This document shows positions 8,957 through 18,947 of a stretch of 64,000 nt of DNA, piece after piece. Position 1 is the first letter of the stretch. The number at the start of each line of letters is the position of its first letter. The notes beneath the pieces are model-generated. The model was given only the letters and a program-made list of their open reading frames with translations. It had not been told where the DNA came from and did not search any database. Origin of the DNA: an uncultured Thalassotalea sp. (GTDB taxonomy: Bacteria > Pseudomonadota > Gammaproteobacteria > Enterobacterales > Alteromonadaceae); the NCBI GenBank assembly GCA_947492575.1, contig CANLNK010000007.1:62001-126000 (forward strand), given 5' to 3'. Both the position numbers and the translations under genes were made by a program.

Positions 8957-9274
8957 ATGATCTATTCAACAACAGAGACAATCCCCGGTAGAGAAATAGC
9001 CGAGATAGTGGGTGTCGTTACAGGAAATGTTGTTCAAGCGAAGCACATCGGCAAAGATATTATGGCAGGTTTGAAGAGTATCGTTGGTGGTGAAATTCAT
9101 GGCTACACGGAAATGTTGACCGAAGCGAGGGATATAGCAATTCAACGCTTAGTTCAGAATGCCCATGACCAGGGAGCTGACGCTGTTGTTGGTATTCGCT
9201 TTACTACTAGTACGATTATGGACGGCTCGTCTGAAATAATGGTTTTCGGAACAGCAGTTAAGCTCAAGCCTTAA
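8957..9274 (+). CDS. YbjQ / UPF0145 family protein
   Basis: The 105-residue protein matches the YbjQ family through almost its whole length. Hallmarks are the TTETIPGREI start, the segment GLKSIVGGEIHGYTEMLTEAR, and the ending GADAVVGIRF with MVFGTAVKL. YbjQ-type proteins form small oligomeric domains (often called heavy-metal-binding-like); their function is not established. The start is well supported by AAGGAAG about nine bases before ATG. It is a single gene, monocistronic by appearance. Confidence 0.85.
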   Translation: MIYSTTETIPGREIAEIVGVVTGNVVQAKHIGKDIMAGLKSIVGGEIHGYTEMLTEARDIAIQRLVQNAHDQGADAVVGIRFTTSTIMDGSSEIMVFGTAVKLKP

Positions 9275-9368
9275 TTTGATTGACGAGCTGATTTTGTCTG
9301 ACTCTGTCAGCTCACTTTCCTGATGTACTTAGTACCTCTGCAGAATTTCATCCATCAAGGGAACATAA

Positions 9369-10331
9369 ATGGATTTAAAAAGTGTTGGTGTTATAACACT
9401 ACTTTTAGCTAACAACGTTGCTATTGCTGAAGAAAAAAAGGATTTATCACCAGAGCCGTTATTAGCTGATAAATCATTGTCGTTAATTGAAATACCGTCT
9501 CAGTGTTATATGAAAGGTCAGCTCGAAGATGAAAAGCAATGGCTGATTTCGCAAACTTCACAAGACTATTACGCGCAAAAATTTACCAATGAAAACTACC
9601 ATGAAGTCTGTGTTGATAGCTTCAAAATATCACAATATGAAGTGACCTTAGCGCTTTATCAGCAATATTCGAGCGAGAATGAAAGTACTACGCTTGGTGA
9701 GAAAGGTTGCTATGTCGTTGGTGATAATGGCTGGGAAAATAATCTTGAGGCGGATTGGAGAAATCCCACCTTTGAGCAAGTACATACACACCCCGTTGTT
9801 TGCATTAGCTACTACGAAGCTGAGAACTTTATCGCTTGGCTTAACAACAAACTGAATCCCACCCACAGATATAGGCTCCCAACAGAAGGTGAATGGGAAC
9901 TGGCGGCCAGAGGGGAGGGCAAGCAAAGGCTTTCATGGCGATACTGGGGAAATGATGCGGGTGCTGCCAAAGCTTGTGAATACGGCAATATATCTGATTT
10001 ATCACTCAACGATTATAAACAGCAAGATCAGTTTTTTAATTGCCATGATGGCGCAGTGCAAACTGCTGATGTCCATTCATTTAAGCCAAACAACTATCAA
10101 CTCTACAATATGCTCGGCAATGTGCAGGAGTTCACGTGTTCAGGCTTTAGTGATACGCCATTGCTGTCAGAGAGCTCATGCGATAAGGAAGAAACAATGG
10201 AACATATCACCGTAAAAGGGGCTTCATGGTATTACCCGCCAATATTTAATCGCGCGGCATTTCGCGGTGGGTTACCGAGGCATCTAAGATTCTTTGGCGT
10301 GGGATTTAGGTTGGCTCAGGATGTTGAGTAA
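9369..10331 (+). CDS. Secreted FGE-sulfatase (formylglycine-generating enzyme-like) domain protein without catalytic Cys pair
   Basis: The 320-residue protein has a signal peptide (cleavage near residue 20, AIA-EE). It then has the FGE/SUMF1 fold: YEVTLALYQQY at 90-100, RLPTEGEWE at 169-177, GNVQEF at 250-255, GASW at 284-287 and the terminal GFRL at 312-315. True formylglycine-generating enzymes carry two cysteines soon after the GGSW motif; here that place reads SWYYPPIFN, so copper-dependent sulfatase activation is unlikely. Such domains also serve as C-type-lectin-like scaffolds or in chalkophomycin-, PvdO- or EgtB-like enzymes. No sulfatase gene lies nearby. Six other Cys could form periplasmic disulfides. 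Confidence 0.75.
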   Translation: MDLKSVGVITLLLANNVAIAEEKKDLSPEPLLADKSLSLIEIPSQCYMKGQLEDEKQWLISQTSQDYYAQKFTNENYHEVCVDSFKISQYEVTLALYQQYSSENESTTLGEKGCYVVGDNGWENNLEADWRNPTFEQVHTHPVVCISYYEAENFIAWLNNKLNPTHRYRLPTEGEWELAARGEGKQRLSWRYWGNDAGAAKACEYGNISDLSLNDYKQQDQFFNCHDGAVQTADVHSFKPNNYQLYNMLGNVQEFTCSGFSDTPLLSESSCDKEETMEHITVKGASWYYPPIFNRAAFRGGLPRHLRFFGVGFRLAQDVE

Positions 10332-10514
10332 CGCTACATATAATTATTTTTCTTAGCCAAATATTTTGATAGCTTTAGGAGCGAGGCGTCGTTTTTTTGA
10401 AATAAAAAATGAATTCGAAAAGGGAAAGCTTGTTCAGGTTAGCCTCCACGATGAGGAATATAAACTTGGATATAGAGAAACCTAAAATCCCTGCTCCAAA
10501 CGCTTGAATGATTA

Positions 10515-10552
10515 ATCTGGTTGTACAAGTGATATCTTCTGGTACAATCAGT
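10515..10552. promoter_or_regulatory. Candidate FadR-like sites upstream of fadR
   Basis: Two CTGGT-containing sequences lie 40-75 bp before the fadR ATG: ATCTGGTTGTACAAGT at 10515-10530 and TTCTGGTACAATCAG at 10538-10552. The first agrees in part with the E. coli FadR operator (CTGGT followed by AC and GT in register). They also contain TTGTAC and GTACAA as an inverted repeat. Autoregulation of fadR is an inference. Confidence 0.35.
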
Positions 10553-10590
10553 TTAATTTTGAAGTTTTTAGGTAATTGGGGCCAATCGTA

Positions 10591-11301
10591 ATGGTGATAA
10601 AAGCACAAAGTCCAGCCGGATTTGCGGAGCAGTACATTGTTGAATCTATCTGGAATGGTGGTTTTCCTCCTGGGTCTATTTTACCCGCAGAGCGTGAGCT
10701 TTCTGAACTTATTGGTGTAACACGTACAACATTGCGTGAAGTGCTTCAGCGTTTGGCACGAGATGGCTGGTTAACGATTAAGCACGGTAAACCAACGAAA
10801 GTGAATAACTTTTGGGAAACGTCTAGCTTAAATATTCTTGAAACGCTTGCTTCGCTTGATCAAGAAGGTACGCCAGAATTGGTAGACAACTTGATGTCTG
10901 CGAGAACCAATATTAGTGCGATCTTCGTGCGTGGTGCGTTGAAAAACAACCCCGAAAAAGCGCTTGAGCTACTGGAAGCGCACAAAGAAGTCGAAGACGA
11001 CGGTGAGAAATTTGCTGAGTTCGACTACAACCTAAATATGGAACTAATCTCTGTATCTGGTAACCCTATTTACCGTTTGATTTTCAACGGCTTTAAGGGT
11101 TTATATTCTCGTTTAGGTGGCTTGTACTTCCGCCATCCAAAAGGGCGCGAAATCTCTCGTCAGTACTACCAGCGCTTAATTGAGCTAGCCAAGAAAGGTA
11201 AATTTGATGAGTCAGTATTTGCAGTGCGTAAATACGGTTTAGAATCAGGTAAACTTTGGCTCGAACTTAAAGAAGACGTGTTAAAAGAATTAGCCGAGTA
11301 A
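10591..11301 (+). CDS. fadR: Fatty acid metabolism transcriptional regulator FadR
   Basis: From ATG 10591 the 236-residue protein starts [13 protein letters not shown], as the E. coli protein does. It has the GntR winged helix ([25 protein letters not shown], residues ~30-55) and the FadR C-terminal acyl-CoA-binding domain ([17 protein letters not shown] onward). FadR represses beta-oxidation genes, activates unsaturated fatty acid synthesis genes, and is released from DNA by long-chain acyl-CoA. A TTG five codons earlier is rejected because homologues begin at this ATG. The gene is convergent with the spoVR operon and shares a bidirectional terminator with it. Confidence 0.95.
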   Translation: MVIKAQSPAGFAEQYIVESIWNGGFPPGSILPAERELSELIGVTRTTLREVLQRLARDGWLTIKHGKPTKVNNFWETSSLNILETLASLDQEGTPELVDNLMSARTNISAIFVRGALKNNPEKALELLEAHKEVEDDGEKFAEFDYNLNMELISVSGNPIYRLIFNGFKGLYSRLGGLYFRHPKGREISRQYYQRLIELAKKGKFDESVFAVRKYGLESGKLWLELKEDVLKELAE

Positions 11302-11346
11302 GCTGCTTAGCAGTTCCTATAACTGCAGGACTTACGATACACATAT

Positions 11347-11379
11347 AAAAAGCCAAGACTAATCAGTCTTGGCTTTTTT
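11347..11379. terminator. Bidirectional terminator between fadR and spoVR
   Basis: AGCCAAGACT pairs with AGTCTTGGCT over a 4-base loop, with an A-run on the left and a T-run on the right, so it can end transcription from both sides. Confidence 0.9.
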
Positions 11380-11402
11380 CTTTCTCTCACATAAAACTTT
11401 GG

Positions 11403-12923
11403 CTAAGAAGCTTTATCAACTGGCGTCGCTTTGGGCGGGCAACGCCCTATTTCTACTTCCTCACCTGATTCTTTCTTCTCTACTAGCTTTACGTCGAACT
11501 GCCACAAGTAATGCAGGTGCTTGAGCACTTCGTCTTTCGAACCCGCTAGCGGTACTTTGTTGTGGGGAACGTAGCGCAGTGTTAGCGATCTGTCGCCATT
11601 AATGTCTACCTCAAGTACCTGAATGTTGGCTTCGAGATTGCTCAAGTTGTATTGATTCGACAATGCCGTACGGATTTTCTGGTAACCAGTATCGTTGTGT
11701 ATTGCACCAATTTCTATGAAACTGTTCTTCTCGTCATCATGTATTTGGAAAAGCTTGAAGTCTCGAATAATTTTCGGCGACAAAAACTGGCTAATGAAAC
11801 TCTCATCTTTAAAGTTTTCCATGGCGAAGTGCACTGTATCAAGCCAGTTGCTGCCAGCAATATCAGGAAACCAGCGCTTGTCTTCGTCGGTTGGGTTTTC
11901 ACAAATTCGACGAATATCCATAAACATATTAAAGCCTAGCGCGTAGGGATTGATGCCTGAATAGTAAGGACTATTGTATTCAGGCTGTGCGACGACATTG
12001 GTGTGACTATGTAGGAATTCCAGAATGAATTTGTCTGTTACTAAGCCTTCATCATAAAGATGGTTCAATATGGTGTAGTGCCACAGACATGCCCATCCTT
12101 CATTCATCACCTGTGTTTGTTTTTGCGGATAGAAATATTGAGAAATCTTACGCACTATACGCACAATCTCACGTTGCCAAGGCTTCAACAGTGGCGCATT
12201 TTTCTCAATAAAATAGAGAATATTTTCTTGCGGTTCACTAGGGAAACGCTTACGTTTTTTGTCAGCAGACTCTTCTTTTATTGGCAGAGTTCGCCACAAT
12301 GAGTTAACTTGAGACTGCAGGTATTCTTCACGTTCTTTTTGACGTTTGAGCTCTTCGTCGAGCGATATTTTCTGTGGTCGCTTATATCGATCAACACCGT
12401 GATTCATCAGTGCATGACATGCATCGAGTGTTGCTTCAACTTCATCAATACCGTATTTGTGTTCACACTCGGCTACATAGTTTTTTGCAAAGAGCAGGTA
12501 GTCGATAATTGAGCTGGCGTCGGTCCACGACTTAAACAAGTAATTACCTTTGAAAAAAGAGTTGTGTCCATAGCAGGCATGCGCCATTACTAAAGCCTGC
12601 ATTGTCATCGTGTTTTCTTCCATAAGGTAAGAAATACACGGATCTGAGTTTATGACGATTTCATAAGCTAGCCCCATTTGACCGCGCTTGTAGGTTTGCT
12701 CGGTTTGAATAAACTTCTTGCCGTAAGTCCAATGGTAGTAGCCGATAGGCATGCCAACACTGGCGTAGGCATCCATCATTTGTTCAGCAGTAATTACTTC
12801 AATTTGATTTGGATAGGTATCAAGTCGATAGTGCGCAGCAACGCGCGCGATTTCAGTTTGGTACTGATCTAATTTTTCAAAGGTCCAATCGGGACTGTCA
12901 TCTAACGGCTTACGTTTGGTCAT
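11403..12923 (-). CDS. SpoVR/YcgB family protein
   Basis: The 506-residue protein is full length for the SpoVR family. Signatures include PVGYYHW-like GMPIGYYHWTYGKKF near residue 75, INSDPCISYLMEENT, and the central MNEGWACLWHY motif. In Bacillus, SpoVR affects spore cortex formation. In proteobacteria the homologue YcgB is a stress and stationary-phase protein acting with YeaG and YeaH; its biochemical activity is unknown. It is the last gene of the prkA-yeaH-spoVR operon, 12 bp after yeaH, with GGGAG well placed before ATG. The organism does not sporulate, so the name is historical. Confidence 0.93.
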   Translation of the reverse strand: MTKRKPLDDSPDWTFEKLDQYQTEIARVAAHYRLDTYPNQIEVITAEQMMDAYASVGMPIGYYHWTYGKKFIQTEQTYKRGQMGLAYEIVINSDPCISYLMEENTMTMQALVMAHACYGHNSFFKGNYLFKSWTDASSIIDYLLFAKNYVAECEHKYGIDEVEATLDACHALMNHGVDRYKRPQKISLDEELKRQKEREEYLQSQVNSLWRTLPIKEESADKKRKRFPSEPQENILYFIEKNAPLLKPWQREIVRIVRKISQYFYPQKQTQVMNEGWACLWHYTILNHLYDEGLVTDKFILEFLHSHTNVVAQPEYNSPYYSGINPYALGFNMFMDIRRICENPTDEDKRWFPDIAGSNWLDTVHFAMENFKDESFISQFLSPKIIRDFKLFQIHDDEKNSFIEIGAIHNDTGYQKIRTALSNQYNLSNLEANIQVLEVDINGDRSLTLRYVPHNKVPLAGSKDEVLKHLHYLWQFDVKLVEKKESGEEVEIGRCPPKATPVDKAS

Positions 12924-12935
12924 TAATAGCTCCCA

Positions 12936-14213
12936 TTAAGCGGCAGACTGCTCACCTTTTTTGAACAACTCTCTAAATACAGGGTAAATGTCTTCAACAG
13001 ACCTAATATGACGCATTGCGAAGTAGCCACATTGGTCAGCGACATCTTGGTACTGATGCCATAAGGTTTGATGAGCACGCTGGGTAATTTCGATATAACT
13101 GAAGTAGCGGGCTTTAGGTAGGATTTTCTCGAGCATAATTTTCTTACATAGCGGTGAATCGTCTGCCCAGTTATCGCCATCTGAAGCTTGTGCGCCATAA
13201 ATGTTCCAATCATTGGCGTTGTAGCGCTCTTCCATCACTTTCACCATAAGTTCGAGAGCACTCGAGGCGATAGTGCCACCAGTTTCTTGAGAGTAGAAAA
13301 ACTCTTGCTCGTCCACTTCTTTGGCTTGCGTATGATGACGGATATAAACCACATCGATTTCTTTGTATGTGCGAGTTAGAAATAGATAAAGCAGAATATA
13401 AAAGCGCTTGGCAATATCTTTGGTTGCTTGGTCCATCGAACCTGAAACATCCATTAAACAGAACATGACGGCTTTTGAGGTTGGGACGGCTTCTTTTGCA
13501 TAATTTCGATAGCGCAAATCAAACGTGTCGATAAACGGCACCTTGGCTATTGCTGCTTTAAGCCTTTCTATTTCTAATTTAAGCTCCTTAACTTCTTTAA
13601 TGTGGTCGTGCTTATCCGCTTCTAGCGCTGCGAGTTCTTTTTCGCATGCTTTGAGTTGGGCGCGCTTGCTTGAGGTCATCGCAATGCGTCTGGCAATTGA
13701 ACCTTGCAGCGACTTTACTATGTCGATGTTTGACGGGACGCCCTCTGCGCAATAACCACTGCGCACTGTTTTGTACTCTACAAGCTTGTCGAGTTGTGTT
13801 TTTTCCAAGTTAGGAAGTTCGAGATCTTCGAACAATAAGTCGAGATATTCGTCTTTCGAAATCGAAAATACGAAGTCGTCTTCACCTTCACCCGAATCGC
13901 TTGCTTCGCCCTGACCACTACCTTGGCCACCGCCTTGAGGTGGGCGTTTGATACGGTCACCTGGTGAGAACTGATCGTTCCCAGGGTGCACGCGATCGCG
14001 CACACCACCGCTACCTTGGTGGAATACGGGTTCGCTCATATCCTTTTTAGGGATAGAGATGCTTTCGCCCGTATCTACGTCGGTCACGCCTCGTTTGTTA
14101 ATGGCATCAGACACAGATTTCTTAATCTGGCTTTTATAACGGCGTATAAACCGTTGACGGTTAACAGTACTTTTATTTTTACTGTTTAACCTTCTATCAA
14201 TAAAGTTCGCCAT
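12936..14213 (-). CDS. yeaH: YeaH/YhbH family protein (DUF444)
   Basis: The 425-residue protein opens with a basic region ([22 protein letters not shown]). A glycine/serine-rich linker near residues 80-110 ([20 protein letters not shown]) follows, then a charged coiled-coil region, then a von Willebrand A-like domain with the MIDAS-type sequence DVSGSMDQ. The C-terminus contains SSALELM and the [11 protein letters not shown] motif. YeaH is functionally coupled to the kinase YeaG (PrkA) in stress adaptation; the mechanism is not known. A GAGGAG ribosome site precedes ATG. It sits between prkA and spoVR with 33-bp and 12-bp gaps, which indicates one transcript. Confidence 0.93.
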   Translation of the reverse strand: MANFIDRRLNSKNKSTVNRQRFIRRYKSQIKKSVSDAINKRGVTDVDTGESISIPKKDMSEPVFHQGSGGVRDRVHPGNDQFSPGDRIKRPPQGGGQGSGQGEASDSGEGEDDFVFSISKDEYLDLLFEDLELPNLEKTQLDKLVEYKTVRSGYCAEGVPSNIDIVKSLQGSIARRIAMTSSKRAQLKACEKELAALEADKHDHIKEVKELKLEIERLKAAIAKVPFIDTFDLRYRNYAKEAVPTSKAVMFCLMDVSGSMDQATKDIAKRFYILLYLFLTRTYKEIDVVYIRHHTQAKEVDEQEFFYSQETGGTIASSALELMVKVMEERYNANDWNIYGAQASDGDNWADDSPLCKKIMLEKILPKARYFSYIEITQRAHQTLWHQYQDVADQCGYFAMRHIRSVEDIYPVFRELFKKGEQSAA

Positions 14214-14246
14214 GTTACTGCTCCTCTTACTTTTTTACTGCAAAAG

Positions 14247-16181
14247 TTAAGAAGATTTTCTAACCCGTAAATACCATTCAGAAAGCAATCTCACTTGTTT
14301 CTTGGTGTAGCCTTTACTCATCATACGCTCAACAAAATCATCATGTTTTTGCTGGTCGTCAGTAGAGGTTTTGGTATTGAACGAAATCACAGGTAGCAAG
14401 TCTTCCGTGTTTGAGAACATCTTTTTCTCTATAACTGTGCGTAGCTTTTCGTAGCTGGTCCAATTTGGATTTTTCCCGTTGTTATTGGCTTTAGCTCGCA
14501 GCACAAAGTTAACGATTTCATTACGGAAATCTTTAGGGTTGCTAATACCTGCTGGTTTTTCGATTTTTTCGAGTTCGTTGTTGAGTGCTTCACGATCGAA
14601 TAACTGACCAGTTTCAGAGTCACGATATTCTTGGTCTTGAATCCAAAAGTCAGCATAAGTGACATAGCGATCAAATATATTTTGACCGTATTCTGAGTAC
14701 GACTCTAAGTATGCGGTTTGAATTTCTTTACCAATAAACTCAATGTACTGAGGCGTTAAATAGCCTTTGATGAATTCAAGGTAGCGCTCCTGCGTTTCTG
14801 CAGGCAGTTGCTCACGTTCTACCTGTTGCTCCAGTACATAAAATAAATGTACTGGGTTAGCGGCAACTTCGAGGTGGTCAAAATTGAAGACGCGAGAAAG
14901 GATTTTAAACGCGAAACGTGTTGATAGCCCAGACATGCCCTCATCAATGCCGGCATAATCGCGGTACTCTTGATACGACTTCGCCTTAGGGTCTGTATCT
15001 TTAAGGCTTTCACCGTCATAGACGCGCATTTTTGAATAAATGCTAGAGTTCTCTGGCGCTTTCAGGCGAGACAATACTGAGAATTGAGCAAGTGTTTCTA
15101 ACGTGTCTGGTGCGCATTGCGCTTCTTTGAGTTCACTGTTTTCCAGTAGCTTCTGATATATCTTCACTTCTTCAGAAACGCGCATACAGTAAGGTACTTT
15201 AACAATGTAAACACGGTCTAAAAATGCTTCATTGTTTTTGTTGTTACGGAAGGTTTGCCATTCAGACTCGTTCGAGTGAGCCAGAATCATGCCGTTAAAG
15301 GGCAGGGCAGATAAGCCTTCTGTCGGATTGTAGTTGCCTTCCTGTGTAGCCGTTAGTAACGGGTGAAGCACTTTAATGGGGGCCTTAAACATTTCGACAA
15401 ATTCCATCACCCCTTGGTTGGCTCGACAAAGTGCACCTGAATAACTGTAGGCATCTGGATCGTTTTGGGCGAAATGTTCAAGTTGGCGAATATCTACTTT
15501 ACCTACCAAGGCAGAAATATCTTGGTTATTGTCATCGCCTGGTTCCGTTTTCGCAATAGCAATTTGGTCGAGAATCGACGGATATAATTTCACCACTTTA
15601 AATTGTGCAATGTCACCTTTAAATTCGTGTAACCGCTTGGCTGCCCAAGGCGATAAAATTGTATTGAGATAGCGAGCAGGGATGTCGTACTCATCTTTTA
15701 AAATTTTGCCGTCGCTGTCTGGGCTAAATAAACAGAAAGGATGGTCATTGACCGGACTTCTCTCACCGTTAGCACTTAGCACATAAATAGGCTCTTGTTG
15801 CATTAATGCCTTGAGCTTTTCCGCGAGTGACGACTTACCACCGCCCACCGGACCCAGTAAATAAAGGATCTGTTTCTGTTCTTCTAAACCCTGCGCCGCA
15901 TGTTTGAGGTATGAAACAATCTGCTCGATGGCATCTTCCATGCCATAGAAATCTTTGAAAGCAGGATAGCGAGCGATAACGCGGTTGGAGAAAATCCGGC
16001 TAAGACGAGGCTCAGCCGAAGTGTCGATCATTTCTGGTTCGCCAATCGCTTGTAGAAGTCGCTCTGCAGCACTGGCATAGGCCATTTTGTTTTCTCGACA
16101 GATATCGAGAAACTCTTGAAGTGAAAACTCTTCTTGCTGCGCTTCTTCGTAGCGAGATTGATAATGCTTAAATATACTCAT
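14247..16181 (-). CDS. yeaG: PrkA/YeaG serine protein kinase
   Basis: The 644-residue protein has an AAA-like N-terminal domain with Walker A GPVGGGKS (residues ~110-117) and the conserved ILSPWAAKRLHEF segment. The C-terminal PrkA kinase domain resembles cAMP-dependent kinases (from about residue 420). PrkA proteins phosphorylate a small set of proteins and are induced by starvation or nitrogen stress in enterobacteria, where YeaG, YeaH and YcgB act together. The AAA part suggests an ATP-driven switch; some homologues are proposed to have protease activity. It is the first gene of its operon, with GGGAGG six bases before ATG. No sigma-54 box was recognised by eye upstream. Confidence 0.95.
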   Translation of the reverse strand: MSIFKHYQSRYEEAQQEEFSLQEFLDICRENKMAYASAAERLLQAIGEPEMIDTSAEPRLSRIFSNRVIARYPAFKDFYGMEDAIEQIVSYLKHAAQGLEEQKQILYLLGPVGGGKSSLAEKLKALMQQEPIYVLSANGERSPVNDHPFCLFSPDSDGKILKDEYDIPARYLNTILSPWAAKRLHEFKGDIAQFKVVKLYPSILDQIAIAKTEPGDDNNQDISALVGKVDIRQLEHFAQNDPDAYSYSGALCRANQGVMEFVEMFKAPIKVLHPLLTATQEGNYNPTEGLSALPFNGMILAHSNESEWQTFRNNKNNEAFLDRVYIVKVPYCMRVSEEVKIYQKLLENSELKEAQCAPDTLETLAQFSVLSRLKAPENSSIYSKMRVYDGESLKDTDPKAKSYQEYRDYAGIDEGMSGLSTRFAFKILSRVFNFDHLEVAANPVHLFYVLEQQVEREQLPAETQERYLEFIKGYLTPQYIEFIGKEIQTAYLESYSEYGQNIFDRYVTYADFWIQDQEYRDSETGQLFDREALNNELEKIEKPAGISNPKDFRNEIVNFVLRAKANNNGKNPNWTSYEKLRTVIEKKMFSNTEDLLPVISFNTKTSTDDQQKHDDFVERMMSKGYTKKQVRLLSEWYLRVRKSS

Positions 16182-16552
16182 AACCGCCTCCCAAAAAGAA
16201 AAGGGTACAAAAATTTAGATGGAGAAAATGCAAGATTGTTCTTTAAGCTTAGTTGCTATTTGATTTTTTGAACGTAAAAAGTTGATTTAAATTTGTAAAA
16301 TTAATTTATGGGCATCGAATTCATTGCGTATTTTGGCCTTGAAACCAGCCGTGAAGTAAGATTAAGTAGTGCTAGACTTACAACATTCTTTAGTTTTGCG
16401 AATTTGTTTGGCTATTTGTACTAAGAAGTTATAGTCTTATTCACAGGCGGAAGGCTTTTGAATGGAAGCAAATGAAAGCTTGGAAAGGCTATCTCAACAT
16501 TGGATTAGTGTCTGAGTATTTAAGCGAGTTTAGTAATAGGTGGATCTGAAGT
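16182..16552. other. Divergent intergenic region between prkA operon and GAF kinase
   Basis: This is an A+T-rich 371-base stretch with no credible gene, hairpin or repeat. It must hold the prkA operon promoter and that of the GAF kinase gene. I could not fix either with confidence. Confidence 0.5.
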
Positions 16553-17980
16553 ATGCCGTCAAGCTTGTCGTTTATTAATGACCTATCGTTAGAGCGTCAG
16601 TTAGACTACTGGCAGCGTATCTCTGCGCTAGAAGAGGGCAGGAATCAAGTACTGCGAATGGCAGCTCGTGGAAGGCCGCTGAATGATATTCTTGATACTC
16701 TGTGCCGAAACGCTCAACTTCACAACCCCGAACTACGTTGTTCAGTACTTCGACTAGATAACGAAAATCACACCTTACACCCTGTGGCGGCTGTTTCACT
16801 GCCTGATGATTATTGTCAGGCATTAGATGGCGTGGAAATTGGTCTAGGTGTTGGCTCTTGTGGTACGGCAGCATTTACGAAAAAGCGCGTTATTGTTGAA
16901 GATATCAATACGCATCCTTTCTGGGTTCAATACAAATCATTGGCGTTAGCTGCGGGGGTGCAGTCTTGTTGGTCTGAACCAATTTCGGGGCAGGGCGGCG
17001 AAATTTTTGGCACGTTTGCGGTTTATTACGCCTACCCAAAATCCCCCAATGAAGAAGATCTTAAGTTTATCGAGTTGAGCGCAAATTTAGCGGCTGTTGT
17101 GTTTGAAAATGAACGCAATAAGAAAGAGTTAGTCGACGCCAATGAAAAGCTTAATCAAACGCTAGATGAAAGAACTAAGGCACTAGAGACAGCCAACCAC
17201 GAATTATCGTTATTGATAGAACAACAGGCTGACAGTCACCTTAGCCATTTAAGTAGTGAAAAGTCTGCAACCGCAAATATTTTATTTTCAGGCTTTGCCC
17301 ATGAAATCAGTACACCAGTTGGTAAAGCACTTACGGCGGCAAGCGTGCTGCAGGAAAAAGTAGCGAAGCTTCAAGACGCCGCGGAGAGCGGGACACTGTC
17401 TAAACAGAACTTTATTCGCTTACTTGACGATATTAGCCAGCTTAGTCAGCTGAATTATCATGGACTGGAAGGAGCTGGAGAACTACTGGAAAAATTTAAA
17501 AAGGTTCGCTCAGAAAGCAGTACAGAAGAATCAACTTTCTTTAGTATCAAACAACTGCTATCCAAAATTAAATCTGCGTTGGCTGGTCTGCTGAAAGACT
17601 ATGAACTAGATATTGATGCTGAAGACTTTGAAGTCGAGTGTAATCGCGAGAGCTTGTGGCAGGTGCTGTATCAACTCATTGAGAACTCTGTGCTACATGG
17701 TTTTAAAGACAGGGAGCACGGGCGCATTCACATCAGCGCCATGAAGGTTGGAAAAGAGCTAGTAATCAACTATCAAGATGACGGAAAAGGGCTTGATAAA
17801 GATGAGGCTATCAAACTTTTCGACCCTTTCTTTACAACTAGTGAAAAAAATACCCATATGGGACTTGGGATGACGACCGTAGCTAATGTGCTTTCAAGTG
17901 TTTTACAAGGAAGAATCGTTCAGAAGCCAGCGCCTGTCGGAATTAGGTTTGAAATAAGAATACCCACAAAGTTGTATTAA
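16553..17980 (+). CDS. GAF-domain sensor histidine kinase (orphan)
   Basis: The 475-residue soluble protein has a GAF domain (residues ~30-190; GLGVGSCGTAAFTKKRVIVEDI and the SCWSEPI motif), a coiled-coil linker (~195-235), and a dimerisation box FAHEISTPVGKAL with His250. A HATPase domain follows, with N box LIENSVLHG, G1 DDGKGLD, F box FDPFF and G2 GLGMTTV. No membrane segment or receiver domain is visible, so it should sense a cytoplasmic small molecule. No response regulator lies next to it. Its position beside the prkA stress operon, transcribed away from it, may be accidental. The ATG is preceded by GGTGG. Confidence 0.88.
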   Translation: MPSSLSFINDLSLERQLDYWQRISALEEGRNQVLRMAARGRPLNDILDTLCRNAQLHNPELRCSVLRLDNENHTLHPVAAVSLPDDYCQALDGVEIGLGVGSCGTAAFTKKRVIVEDINTHPFWVQYKSLALAAGVQSCWSEPISGQGGEIFGTFAVYYAYPKSPNEEDLKFIELSANLAAVVFENERNKKELVDANEKLNQTLDERTKALETANHELSLLIEQQADSHLSHLSSEKSATANILFSGFAHEISTPVGKALTAASVLQEKVAKLQDAAESGTLSKQNFIRLLDDISQLSQLNYHGLEGAGELLEKFKKVRSESSTEESTFFSIKQLLSKIKSALAGLLKDYELDIDAEDFEVECNRESLWQVLYQLIENSVLHGFKDREHGRIHISAMKVGKELVINYQDDGKGLDKDEAIKLFDPFFTTSEKNTHMGLGMTTVANVLSSVLQGRIVQKPAPVGIRFEIRIPTKLY

Positions 17981-18046
17981 CGAATTGGTGTTAATTAAAG
18001 CAACTAGACAACGCTATAGTTTTCGTCCCTTAAAGGTAACTGACAC

Positions 18047-18076
18047 AAAAAAGCCAGCTAATCGCTGGCTTTTTTA
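18047..18076. terminator. Bidirectional terminator between the GAF kinase and sodB
   Basis: AGCCAGC pairs with GCTGGCT over TAATC, flanked by an A-run and a T-run; it serves both convergent genes. Confidence 0.9.
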
Positions 18077-18099
18077 CTAAATCGAGAGAACTCAATTAA

Positions 18100-18681
18100 T
18101 TAAGCGAAGTTTGCTGAAGCAAATTCCCAGTTAATTAATGCCCAGAAAGCTTCCATGTAGCTTGGACGTAAGTTGCGGTAGTCGATGTAGTAAGCATGTT
18201 CCCATAAATCAACAGTCATTAACGGCGTTAAACCTTCTTCTGTTAATGGAGTTGCAGCGTTTGACGTGTTTACGATGTCTAAAGAACCGTCAGCAGTTTT
18301 AACTAACCACGTCCAGCTTGAACCGAAGTTGTTTACTGCTTTGTCGTTGAAAGCTGCTTTGAATTCTGCGAAAGAACCAAACTTAGCGTTGATTGCGTCA
18401 GCTAATGCACCTGTTGGCTCCCCACCACCGTTCGGACTTAAGCTGTTCCAGTAGAACGTGTGGTTCCAGATTTGAGCAGCATTGTTGAATACGCCACCTT
18501 CAGAAGACTTAACGATATCTTCTAATGACTTACCTTCGAAATCTGTACCTTCAATTAAGCCGTTTAATTTTACAACGTATGTATTGTGGTGTTTGCCGTA
18601 GTGGAACTCTAATGTTTCTTGCGAAATGTGCGGCGCTAGCGCGTCCATTGCATATGGTAGAGCTGGTAATTCAATAGCCAT
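18100..18681 (-). CDS. sodB: Superoxide dismutase [Fe]
   Basis: The 193-residue enzyme carries the four metal ligands His27 (in FHYGKHH), His74 (in WNHTFYW), Asp158 and His162 (in [11 protein letters not shown]). Gln70 just before His74 and the AAQIWNH context mark the iron type. It converts superoxide to hydrogen peroxide and oxygen in the cytoplasm. No signal peptide is present. It is divergent from grxD and followed by a peroxiredoxin gene further on, forming a local oxidative-stress cluster. The start has a GGAG ribosome site a few bases upstream. Confidence 0.97.
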   Translation of the reverse strand: MAIELPALPYAMDALAPHISQETLEFHYGKHHNTYVVKLNGLIEGTDFEGKSLEDIVKSSEGGVFNNAAQIWNHTFYWNSLSPNGGGEPTGALADAINAKFGSFAEFKAAFNDKAVNNFGSSWTWLVKTADGSLDIVNTSNAATPLTEEGLTPLMTVDLWEHAYYIDYRNLRPSYMEAFWALINWEFASANFA

Positions 18682-18947
18682 GTTATTCTCCGAGGGTTTA
18701 TTGATTAGAAAATTTTATTCTTAAACAATGCATATTGATTGCTTTGTTTTTTTGAAAAACCGAGTAAAATACTCAAGTTTTTGAAGCCAAGCATAGTTTA
18801 CCGAAAAAAATAGGTATTACTAGCCTTAATATCAAGGCTTTATCTTCATAAATTAGATGATTTTGTTTTCTGTAATATTGACCATTGATATACGGTTTCC
18901 ATGCCCCCATTGATCAGTATTATAGATTGTTACCACGAGAGGTTATT

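Noticed and set aside
10375-10608. 77-codon minus-strand frame upstream of fadR
   Set aside because: It overlaps the fadR start and promoter region, has no family similarity and no ribosome site.
11403-16181. Sporulation function suggested by the SpoVR and PrkA names
   Set aside because: The same three genes form a stress operon in non-sporulating proteobacteria, and no other sporulation gene is present.
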